The position numbers and the translations under genes are program-made. This document shows positions 1 to 4,854 of a DNA stretch of 5,664 bases, piece after piece; within the stretch, counting starts at the first letter, position 1; the number at the start of each line of letters is the position of its first letter. The notes below the pieces were generated by a model, which was not told the origin of the DNA, did no database searches, and saw nothing but the letters and a program-made list of their open reading frames with translations. The stretch spans positions 1 through 5,664 of the forward strand of contig JAFYYO010000194.1 in assembly GCA_017557475.1 (NCBI GenBank), given 5' to 3'. The stretch is from Bacteroidaceae bacterium (GTDB lineage Bacteria > Bacteroidota > Bacteroidia > Bacteroidales > Bacteroidaceae).

Positions 1-672
1 CGTATCTGTCTGCGTAGTTCCACTAAACAGAGACTCCAGCACGGAAGCCTGTTTGTCGAGCTGTTCGAGCATGAGTTTCAGTTGAGCGCCGTCCTTCGGA
101 GTATTGTCTGCCTCACCACGAATGAGTGAGTTCTTGCTGTCGCGAATGTCGTAAATCTCTTGAGCACACAGTTCAGCCATCTTCGCAGTACTGCCTGCTG
201 CGATGATTTCTTGCGTCATATAAGAGCGAGGATTCTCGGGAGCAGCACCTTTCTCCGGCTTTGGAAGGTCGGGAAGGAAAGATTCGTCGGCATCGCAATT
301 GATGCTAAGCAAGAGCCCATCGCGGCTAAGACCGACAAGCGGAGCAACTGTCTTGCTCTTCAACTTGATGCTAAAAGCCTTGTTCTTATCGGGCTTTCCG
401 AAAGGCTCCAAAGTTATGCTCTTCAAGTTCCATTGCACACTCTCTTCCGTTGGAACGTTTTGCAGACGAAGATAACGGTCTGCATACTTGTAGAAATCAC
501 CTGGCTTGGTGGTTGTCTTCTCGGCAATGACGGTAACTCGGAAAGCAGTTCGAGGCAAGTAATAGGCAATGCCTTCGAGGGTACTGCCTGGTACGAATGG
601 TTCCACTTCCGTCTGAGCAGTTATGTTTACTGCAGCAAGACTGAATATCAGTAATAAAAGACTCTTCTTCAT
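1..672 (-). CDS. DUF4831 family secreted protein, N-terminal part (C-terminus beyond left edge)
   Basis: An open frame of 224 codons starts with ATG at 672 and reaches base 1 without a stop, so the C-terminus is missing. Residues 1-20 (MKKSLLLLIFSLAAVNITAQ) form a signal peptide with a short basic start and a Leu/Ile-rich core; there is no lipobox cysteine, so the product is probably periplasmic or exported. From about residue 28 the sequence has the look of DUF4831, a Bacteroidota family of unknown function: YYLPRTAFRV, then a segment rich in KTTTKPGDFYKYADRYL, a VQWNLKSITL strand and a VAPLVGLSRDGLLLSIN strand. Residues 170-215 look helical and end in a coiled-coil-like stretch. It starts 4 nt after the stop of the small lysine-rich gene and has no Shine-Dalgarno, so it is probably the distal gene of that cluster. 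The family assignment is from memory of its motifs; its biochemical role is unknown. Confidence 0.85.
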   Translation of the reverse strand, partial: MKKSLLLLIFSLAAVNITAQTEVEPFVPGSTLEGIAYYLPRTAFRVTVIAEKTTTKPGDFYKYADRYLRLQNVPTEESVQWNLKSITLEPFGKPDKNKAFSIKLKSKTVAPLVGLSRDGLLLSINCDADESFLPDLPKPEKGAAPENPRSYMTQEIIAAGSTAKMAELCAQEIYDIRDSKNSLIRGEADNTPKDGAQLKLMLEQLDKQASVLESLFSGTTQTDT

Positions 673-676
673 CTTC

Positions 677-883
677 TTATTTATGTCTGTTAGCACGTTG
701 GCGTCGAATGTCAGCTTTCTTCTTTGCCGAACCGCTTCCGTGTGCTCCTGTTATGTATTGCTTCTTCTTGGCTTTGGTCTTCACTTTAGCTTCTTCTTTC
801 TTTGGCCCACTCTTCGCTCCACCTTTGAAGGTAATGCCTCCAAGGATTACAGCATCGATATCGTCTCCTCCAAACTTTGCCAT
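677..883 (-). CDS. Small lysine-rich hypothetical protein, 68 aa
   Basis: I do not recognise this protein. The ATG at 883 gives 68 residues. The first 20 include a short acidic and hydrophobic segment (DDIDAVILGGITF). The rest is dominated by basic residues: 15 Lys and 4 Arg against 6 acidic residues in all. It has a KKEEAKVKTKAKKK core, a Gly/Ser spacer (GAHGSGSAKKK) and a basic end (RRQRANRHK). The frame continues upstream to a TTG at 952, but that would overlap the conserved C-terminus of the formyltransferase, so 883 is the more sensible start. The gene fits between its neighbours with gaps of 11 and 4 nt, which supports a real translated gene in an operon. No signal peptide or membrane segment is visible. 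Such composition suits a cytoplasmic nucleic-acid- or ribosome-associated protein, but that is inference only. Confidence 0.62.
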   Translation of the reverse strand: MAKFGGDDIDAVILGGITFKGGAKSGPKKEEAKVKTKAKKKQYITGAHGSGSAKKKADIRRQRANRHK

Positions 884-894
884 AGGGCTTTCAA

Positions 895-2082
895 TCAATG
901 ATGGAACAATCTTACACCAGTGAAAGCCATTGCGATGCCGTATTTGTCGCAAGTCATGATGACATGATCGTCGCGAACACTTCCACCAGCTTGGGCAATA
1001 TACTCAACGCCGCTCTTATGAGCACGCTCTACATTGTCGCCAAACGGGAAGAAAGCATCGCTGCCAAGACTTACGTTTGTGTTCTTTGCAATCCAAGCCT
1101 TCTTCTCTTCACGAGTGAGGGGCTCAGGCTTTTCAGTAAAGAACTTCTGCCATTCGCCTTCAGCAAGGACATCCATATAATCGTCGCTGATATAGACATC
1201 AATCGTGTTGTCTCTGTCTGCTCGACGAATACCAGGAATGAAAGGCAAAGCCATTACCTTCGGGTTTTGACGTAGCCACCAGATATCAGCCTTGTTTCCA
1301 GCAAGACGCGTGCAATGGATGCGGCTTTGCTGACCTGCTCCGATACCGATAGCTTGACCGTCCTTAACATAGCAAACACTATTGCTCTGTGTGTACTTAA
1401 GCGTGATGAGAGCAATGATGAGGTCGCGCTTTGCAGCTTCTGGGAAGTTCTTGTTTGCGGTTGGAATGTTCTCGAAGAGAGCAGGATCGTCAAGTTTCAC
1501 CTCATTTCTTCCTTGCTCGAAAGTTACGCCAAACACTTGCTTGCGTTCAATAGGAGCGGGAACATAGTTTGGGTCAATCTTGATGATATTGTAAGTTCCC
1601 TTTCTCTTTTCACGAAGGATTTGAAGGGCTTCTTCAGTATAGTCGGGAGCTATGATGCCGTCGCTCACTTCTCTCTTGATGATGAGTGCAGTTGCTTCGT
1701 CGCAAGTATCGCTAAGGGCGATGAAATCTCCGTAACTGCTCATTCTGTCGGCACCTCTTGCTCGAGCATAGGCACAGGCAATCGGACTGAGAGGCACCTT
1801 GATGTCGTCAACGAAATAGACGCGAGCCAAAGTGTCGCTCAAAGGCAAACCAACTGCTGCTCCAGCTGGAGAAACATGCTTGAAACTAGCTGCTGCGGGA
1901 AGACCTGTAGCGGCTTTGAGTTCCTTGACAAGTTGCCAACTGTTCAGCGCATCGAGGAAGTTGATGTATCCTGGACGACCTCCAAGAACTTCGAGGGGCA
2001 GTTCGCCTTCTTCCATATAGATGCGAGAAGGTTTCTGATTGGGGTTGCAGCCGTATTTGAGCTGCAGTTCTTTCTGTGCCAT
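895..2082 (-). CDS. Stand-alone phosphoribosylaminoimidazolecarboxamide (AICAR) formyltransferase, PurH/ATIC C-terminal type
   Basis: The cytoplasmic product should transfer a formyl group from 10-formyl-tetrahydrofolate to AICAR, giving FAICAR, the penultimate step of purine synthesis. It has 395 residues and matches only the formyltransferase half of bifunctional PurH/ATIC (over 500 residues in bacteria, 592 in human); the IMP cyclohydrolase half is absent. Visible motifs: LKYGCNPNQ at 8-16, SFKHVSPAGAAVG from 66, ARARGADRMSS from 106, REVSDGIIAP from 137, KYTQSNSVCY from 229, IGAGQQSRIHCTRLAG from 247, SDAFFPFGDNV near 342, and the terminal RLFHH. K68, H69, N234, R254 and H395 align with human K266, H267, N431, R451 and H592, so the active site looks intact. 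The start (ATG at 2082) fits the domain boundary; no Shine-Dalgarno precedes it. It lies 12 nt after the zinc-ribbon gene and 11 nt before the small lysine-rich gene. IMP cyclohydrolase must come from elsewhere in the genome. Confidence 0.95.
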   Translation of the reverse strand: MAQKELQLKYGCNPNQKPSRIYMEEGELPLEVLGGRPGYINFLDALNSWQLVKELKAATGLPAAASFKHVSPAGAAVGLPLSDTLARVYFVDDIKVPLSPIACAYARARGADRMSSYGDFIALSDTCDEATALIIKREVSDGIIAPDYTEEALQILREKRKGTYNIIKIDPNYVPAPIERKQVFGVTFEQGRNEVKLDDPALFENIPTANKNFPEAAKRDLIIALITLKYTQSNSVCYVKDGQAIGIGAGQQSRIHCTRLAGNKADIWWLRQNPKVMALPFIPGIRRADRDNTIDVYISDDYMDVLAEGEWQKFFTEKPEPLTREEKKAWIAKNTNVSLGSDAFFPFGDNVERAHKSGVEYIAQAGGSVRDDHVIMTCDKYGIAMAFTGVRLFHH

Positions 2083-2094
2083 ATTGTGTGATTA

Positions 2095-3234
2095 TTATTT
2101 AATGTTCATGCGCACAATCTTTTGCTCCTGGTTGAGCAAAGCATTAACGCGATAAAGGTTCGATGAAGGCAAATCTGTGTCGCTTCTGCTGATTGTCTCT
2201 TGCAAGTTGACTTCTACAGCAAAGCCTGTATTGCCGTCGGGAAGCGTTTCCTTGCGAACATCCATCTTTTGTCCGATGATGTAATGAAGTCCGATGACAT
2301 CCTTTGCCATCTTTTCTTTTGCATATTCGACAATTGCCTCAGCATCGGCATTTGGCTTGCCACAGAAACTTATCATTGTGTCGGGAATGGCTGCTTTGGC
2401 TGTCTCAATGTCTTGATTCGCAATGGCTTTGGAGAAGAAAGCTTCGAGAGTGCCGCGAATCAAAGCCTTTTCTTCAGGCGTTACTTTTGCGAGCAACAAA
2501 GCGTTCTTTTGCTCTGCGGCATCGCTGACATAACGGCCAGAAGGATGTCTCGACAGATAGTCTGTGATGGCTTCCTCGTTGCCGATTGCCAAAGCATCCT
2601 GCCAGTCGATAGAGTCGAGCATATCTTCGCATGCCCTTTGACGAAGAGTGTTGGGATGCTTCTGCATGAAGAGAGAAACGTTTGAGCGATTGATGTTCTT
2701 TTGCAATTGCTTCCAATCTTCTGCTTCTGCTTGTAGCACGTGCATGCGTTCTTCGATTTCGGCGTAGTGTTCGCTCTTCGGATAATCGATGAGGAATTGC
2801 TGATAGAACTCTGGGTTCGTTACGCCTTCCAGTCGCTCGTAATCTGCTTGTTCCTTGTTCAGCTTTTCTTGCTTGTAGTACTGATAACCGCCTATACAAA
2901 GGAGACAAAGGAGAAGAACGGAAAAGATAGCCTTCACTAATATGCCTAATTTCGTCATTCCATTTTCTGGGAGCGGCGAGTTTGGAGTTTTCTTCTTGTT
3001 TTCTGTTGAGGTCTTCATTTCGCTCTCAGTTTTAGTGTTCTGCTCGGAAGTGGTCGGAGCGGAACATGGTTCTAATTGATGATTGCAATGAGGGCAAGTA
3101 TGTTGCGAAATGAAACAATAGTTGCCGCAATGGGGGCACTGACGAAGCTGACCTGCTATATTTGTGCCGCAATGCGGACATGTTCCAGCCATTGTGGAAA
3201 CTTGACCACCACATTCAGGACATTTGATAATCAC
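2095..3234 (-). CDS. Membrane-anchored double zinc-ribbon protein
   Basis: The protein has 379 residues. Residues 1-50 carry four Cys pairs (C5/C8, C19/C22, C33/C36, C47/C50), all of the CPxC type, giving two zinc ribbons. A polar Ser/Thr/Lys/Glu linker follows, then one membrane segment at about 97-119, preceded by positive charge (KKK at 80-82, K95). This predicts zinc ribbons in the cytoplasm and the rest in the periplasm. Residues 140-240 contain three short helical units of the form xxFLxxYPxSxxY or YLxxHPxGxY, with tryptophans at 174 and 211 spaced 37 residues apart. Residues 253-379 resemble a small alpha+beta domain, possibly NTF2-like. The start is GTG at 3234: an in-frame stop at 3249-3247 excludes anything much longer, and the next ATG (Met15) would remove the first Cys pair. 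It is the first gene of a cluster leading into the AICAR formyltransferase. Function unknown; a sensor or scaffold role is only a guess. Confidence 0.85.
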   Translation of the reverse strand: MIIKCPECGGQVSTMAGTCPHCGTNIAGQLRQCPHCGNYCFISQHTCPHCNHQLEPCSAPTTSEQNTKTESEMKTSTENKKKTPNSPLPENGMTKLGILVKAIFSVLLLCLLCIGGYQYYKQEKLNKEQADYERLEGVTNPEFYQQFLIDYPKSEHYAEIEERMHVLQAEAEDWKQLQKNINRSNVSLFMQKHPNTLRQRACEDMLDSIDWQDALAIGNEEAITDYLSRHPSGRYVSDAAEQKNALLLAKVTPEEKALIRGTLEAFFSKAIANQDIETAKAAIPDTMISFCGKPNADAEAIVEYAKEKMAKDVIGLHYIIGQKMDVRKETLPDGNTGFAVEVNLQETISRSDTDLPSSNLYRVNALLNQEQKIVRMNIK

Positions 3235-3279
3235 CTTATTAATTGTTTAAGTGTTTGAAAGTTTAAGGTCTTTAAGGTA

Positions 3280-3316
3280 CAAAGGGACACAGGCTTTTTA
3301 CGGCCGTGCCCCTTTG
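3280..3316 (-). terminator. Strong hairpin after rplI, possible leaky terminator or attenuator
   Basis: In the transcript, arms 3316-3306 and 3290-3280 pair over 11 bp with one G-U pair. Three more pairs (3305-3303 with 3294-3292) follow after a single bulged base, leaving an A-rich loop. It begins 24 nt after the rplI stop and ends 45 nt before the GTG of the zinc-ribbon gene. The downstream bases (TACCTTAAAG) contain no real U-run, so efficient intrinsic termination is doubtful. A leaky terminator, an RNA-end stabiliser or an attenuator are all possible. The rest of this 106-bp gap has only A/T-rich near-repeats of the form ACCTTAAA and no convincing promoter. Confidence 0.5.
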
Positions 3317-3340
3317 CGTCTTTGCTATGAAACAAAAAAC

Positions 3341-3955
3341 TTACTCTTCTTCAGTCTTCTCCTCTTCTGCTGGAGCCTCGGCCTCTTCTACGGGAGCCTC
3401 TTCTACGGGAGTCTCCTCAAATTCAGGAGCTTCTTCCTCAACAGGAGCTTCTTCCTTCTTGGCCTTTCTGGGCTTCTTCTCGACGGGAGCTTCTTCCTGA
3501 ACCTCAGGCTTATCCATTTCAACTGTAACAGTGAAGGGAACCTGAGCGGCAACTTCCTTGTGAAGCTTAACGGTAGCGACATATTCGCCTGCAGTCTTTA
3601 CGTCCTTAATGGCGATAATCTTGCGGTCGATGTCGAAACCAAGCTTCTGAAGTTCGTCTGCGATTTGCAGGCTACCGATGCTACCATAGATGACACCAGC
3701 GCTGCTTGCCTTTGCGTTGAAGCTCAGGCTTACTGCATTCAGCTTCTCTGCGAGAGCCTCAGCTTCTGCCTTGATCTTAGCGAGCTTCACGGCCTTCTGC
3801 TTCAGTTCTTCTGCGAGAACCTTCTTGGCGCTTTCGCTAGCGATGACGCCCTTACCTGTAGGAATCAGGAAGTTGCGACCGTAGCCAGCCTTAACGTTCA
3901 CGATATCGTTCTTGTAACCGAGTCCGATTACGTCTTCTTTCAGTATAATTTCCAT
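3341..3955 (-). CDS. rplI: 50S ribosomal protein bL9 with acidic C-terminal extension
   Basis: bL9 binds 23S rRNA near the base of the L1 stalk and reaches across the ribosome surface. The N-terminal domain is clear: MEIILKEDV, then GLGYKNDIVNVKAGYGRNFL and the PTGKG loop (residues 11-36), which is the family signature. A long charged connecting helix spans about 41-75, and the C-terminal domain covers about 76-147 (including GSIG and the FDIDRKII strand). The usual protein is near 150 residues; this one has 204. Residues 149-204 form an added tail of Glu, Ala, Pro and Val built on EEAPVE units, interrupted by a basic KKPRKAKK patch at 160-167, and is probably disordered. The start at 3955 has an excellent Shine-Dalgarno. 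The gene is third in rpsF-rpsR-rplI, 16 nt after rpsR. Confidence 0.97.
   Translation of the reverse strand: MEIILKEDVIGLGYKNDIVNVKAGYGRNFLIPTGKGVIASESAKKVLAEELKQKAVKLAKIKAEAEALAEKLNAVSLSFNAKASSAGVIYGSIGSLQIADELQKLGFDIDRKIIAIKDVKTAGEYVATVKLHKEVAAQVPFTVTVEMDKPEVQEEAPVEKKPRKAKKEEAPVEEEAPEFEETPVEEAPVEEAEAPAEEEKTEEE
3381..3410 (-). repeat. 15-bp exact tandem repeat (two copies) in the bL9 tail
   Basis: Positions 3381-3395 and 3396-3410 are identical 15-bp units, each five codons of the Glu/Ala/Pro/Val tail, followed by a degenerate third unit. Because the unit length is a multiple of three, gain or loss of copies keeps the frame. Confidence 0.9.
3426..3498 (-). repeat. Three interspersed 13-bp repeats in the bL9 tail
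   Basis: The 13-mer ggagcttcttcct (plus-strand reading) occurs exactly at 3426-3438, 3444-3456 and 3486-3498. All copies encode the Glu-Glu-Ala-Pro part of the tail. With the nearby 15-bp tandem they suggest the tail grew by local duplication. Confidence 0.85.
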
Positions 3956-3960
3956 AATCT

Positions 3961-3968
3961 TCCTCCTT
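3961..3968 (-). promoter_or_regulatory. Strong Shine-Dalgarno of rplI
   Basis: The transcript reads AAGGAGGA, followed after GGAGG by six bases (AAGATT) and then the rplI ATG. This is close to perfect complementarity with the anti-Shine-Dalgarno at an ideal distance. It contrasts with the starts of rpsF, the formyltransferase, the small gene and the DUF4831 gene in this window, which have none. Confidence 0.85.
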
Positions 3969-3971
3969 ACT

Positions 3972-4238
3972 TTACTTCATCAAATCAGTTACGAAAGGCA
4001 GCAGAGCGAGGTGACGGGCACGCTTAACGGCCTGACCAACGCGACGCTGATACTTGAGAGATGTACCTGTGATGCGGCGAGGCAGAATCTTACCTTGCTC
4101 GTTGAGGAACTTCTTCAAGAATTCGGGATCTTTGTAGTCAATGTACTTGATACCGCTCTTCTTGAAACGGCAGTACTTCTTCTTCTTGACGTCAATAGCG
4201 GGAGCGGTCAAGTAGCGGATTTCTGATTGCTGTGCCAT
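3972..4238 (-). CDS. rpsR: 30S ribosomal protein bS18
   Basis: bS18 binds the 16S rRNA platform as a heterodimer with bS6. The product has 88 residues, slightly longer than the 75 of E. coli. The family core is plain: [20 protein letters not shown] at about 18-37, then [24 protein letters not shown], and the final [13 protein letters not shown]. The start at 4238 lies 2 nt after the rpsF stop, so translation is probably coupled, and it has a strong Shine-Dalgarno inside the end of rpsF. In the Flavobacterium johnsoniae ribosome, bS18, bS6 and bS21 cover the anti-Shine-Dalgarno. Strong Shine-Dalgarno sequences have been reported before bS18 or bS21 genes in Bacteroidota and proposed to be autoregulatory. 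This gene fits that pattern. Confidence 0.98.
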   Translation of the reverse strand: MAQQSEIRYLTAPAIDVKKKKYCRFKKSGIKYIDYKDPEFLKKFLNEQGKILPRRITGTSLKYQRRVGQAVKRARHLALLPFVTDLMK

Positions 4239-4240
4239 GT

Positions 4241-4588
4241 TTATGCCTCCTGCTCTTTGGGTTGTTTGTTACTCCTTCTCTTGGCTGCGTACTCGGCTGC
4301 GTACTTCTCCATCTTAACGGTAAGATAGCGGAGCACCTTTTCGTCGCGACGATACTGTGTCTCAAGAGTCTTAATAGTCTCGGGAGCTGCATTGAATTCA
4401 ATCAGCTCATAGAATCCTGTTGTCTTCTTGTCGATGGGATAGGCGAGTTTCTTCAGGCCCCAGTTCTCTTCGCTGATGATTTCTGCACCAGCATTTGTGA
4501 GAACGCCTTTGAACTTTTCTACCGTTTCCTTCATCTGTTCATCAGACAAAACGGGAGTCAAAATGAAAACGGTTTCGTATTGGTTCAT
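4241..4588 (-). CDS. rpsF: 30S ribosomal protein bS6
   Basis: bS6 is the partner of bS18 on the small-subunit platform. The 115-residue product begins with [18 protein letters not shown], the typical first strand and turn of bS6, and has the [23 protein letters not shown] strand pair at about 43-65 and [14 protein letters not shown] near 79-92. A basic, charged C-terminal tail ([13 protein letters not shown]) follows. The ATG at 4588 is preceded by an A/T-rich stretch without a Shine-Dalgarno, as is normal for Bacteroidota. It is the first gene of the rpsF-rpsR-rplI operon. Its own promoter and a structured leader of about 120 nt lie upstream. No priB-like gene separates rpsF from rpsR, unlike in E. 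coli. Confidence 0.98.
   Translation of the reverse strand: MNQYETVFILTPVLSDEQMKETVEKFKGVLTNAGAEIISEENWGLKKLAYPIDKKTTGFYELIEFNAAPETIKTLETQYRRDEKVLRYLTVKMEKYAAEYAAKRRSNKQPKEQEA
4246..4251 (-). promoter_or_regulatory. Strong Shine-Dalgarno of rpsR, inside the rpsF 3' end
   Basis: The transcript reads AGGAGG, then seven bases (CATAAAC) and the rpsR ATG. The motif lies in the last codons of rpsF (Gln-Glu-Ala-stop), so it is both coding sequence and ribosome-binding site. The full hexamer complement of the anti-Shine-Dalgarno at optimal spacing is unusual in this phylum. Confidence 0.85.
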
Positions 4589-4621
4589 AATACGTTAAAT
4601 AAGTGATTAAATAATGTTTTG

Positions 4622-4705
4622 TGCTTAAAGCGCGGGCAAGGACAGTGCAAGCCGAATACAAAGAACTAGTTCTTTGTTGAGGCGCAGCCTGTTCTCGCCT
4701 TTGCA
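4622..4705 (-). promoter_or_regulatory. Predicted structured 5' leader of rpsF-rpsR-rplI mRNA
   Basis: Hand folding of the minus-strand transcript finds a nested structure. A basal stem pairs 4705-4700 with 4629-4622 (with a two-base bulge). A longer stem pairs GGCGAGAACAG (4699-4689) with CUGUCCUUGCC (4645-4635) in 10 of 11 positions, one of them G-U. Inside lie a small hairpin (4690-4680, partly competing with the top of that stem) and an 8-bp hairpin at 4677-4658. Twelve unpaired bases (4657-4646) remain. rpsF leaders in many bacteria bind the bS6:bS18 complex to repress translation; this leader could do the same, but I do not see that motif's hallmark CCG in a clear loop. No energies were computed. 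Confidence 0.5.
4658..4677. repeat. 20-bp perfect palindrome in the rpsF leader
   Basis: ACAAAGAACTAGTTCTTTGT reads the same on both strands. In RNA it makes an 8-bp stem with a CUAG loop; in DNA it could be a dimeric regulator's site. It lies about 35-50 bp downstream of the predicted transcription start, so a bound protein could also act as a roadblock. Confidence 0.85.
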
Positions 4706-4716
4706 TTTTTGCGCGG

Positions 4717-4748
4717 CAAAGGTACGGCTTTTTCTTGGAACAGCCAAA
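4717..4748 (-). promoter_or_regulatory. Bacteroidota-type promoter of the rpsF operon
   Basis: The minus strand has TTTG at 4748-4745 (-33 element), a 20-nt spacer, and TACCTTTG at 4724-4717 (-7 element). This fits the Bacteroidota housekeeping consensus TTTG/TAnnTTTG exactly. An uninterrupted run of eight A (4766-4759) sits about ten bases upstream and may act like an UP element. Transcription should start a few bases downstream, around 4712-4708, leaving about 120 nt of leader before rpsF. Confidence 0.8.
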
Positions 4749-4801
4749 CTTTTCCACATTTTTTTTATTCAAGCTTGTCTCTTTTCCTTAATATAATAGT
4801 A

Positions 4802-4826
4802 GCGGCCACTCATTCCGAGCAGCCGC
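4802..4826 (-). terminator. Intrinsic terminator of the BspA-like gene
   Basis: Arms 4826-4817 and 4811-4802 pair over 10 bp (G/C-rich, with two G-U pairs) around a 5-nt loop. The hairpin begins 28 nt after the stop of the BspA-like gene and is followed by TACTATTATATTA, a weakly U-rich tract. It lies between that gene and the rpsF promoter, so it should insulate the ribosomal operon. Confidence 0.72.
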
Positions 4827-4854
4827 CAACTTTCTTGTTTTCACTTATTGTCTC

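Noticed and set aside
160..654. A plus-strand open frame of 164 codons opposite the DUF4831 gene.
   Set aside because: The minus strand carries a signal peptide and family motifs in a fully open frame; the plus-strand frame has none.
884..952. Longer N-terminus for the small lysine-rich protein, from a TTG at 952.
   Set aside because: It would overlap the conserved end of the formyltransferase by 58 bases from a non-ATG codon, while the ATG at 883 lies neatly after the upstream stop.
1315..2091. A long plus-strand open frame of 258 codons opposite the AICAR formyltransferase.
   Set aside because: It is the antisense of a clearly conserved enzyme. Its translation has no recognisable domain and its composition is that of a shadow frame.
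3235..3280. Possible -7 elements TACCTTAA and TAAACTTTC before the zinc-ribbon gene.
   Set aside because: Neither matches TAnnTTTG properly, and no TTTG lies at the required 19-21 nt upstream.
3280..3316. A possible ZTP (pfl) riboswitch ahead of the cluster containing the AICAR formyltransferase, suggested by G/C-rich bases in the hairpin.
   Set aside because: The conserved bases and two-subdomain layout of that riboswitch are not present; only a simple hairpin is seen.
3251..4027. A long plus-strand open frame of 258 codons opposite rplI and the end of rpsR.
   Set aside because: It is antisense to bL9 and bS18; the Ser/Leu/Phe-rich product reflects the complement of Glu- and Lys-rich codons.
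4542..4706. A 54-codon open frame in the rpsF leader, starting with ATG at 4706 and overlapping the start of rpsF.
   Set aside because: It has no Shine-Dalgarno, would begin only a few bases from the predicted transcript start, shows no recognisable protein features and runs through the predicted RNA stems into rpsF in another frame. It is best explained as chance.
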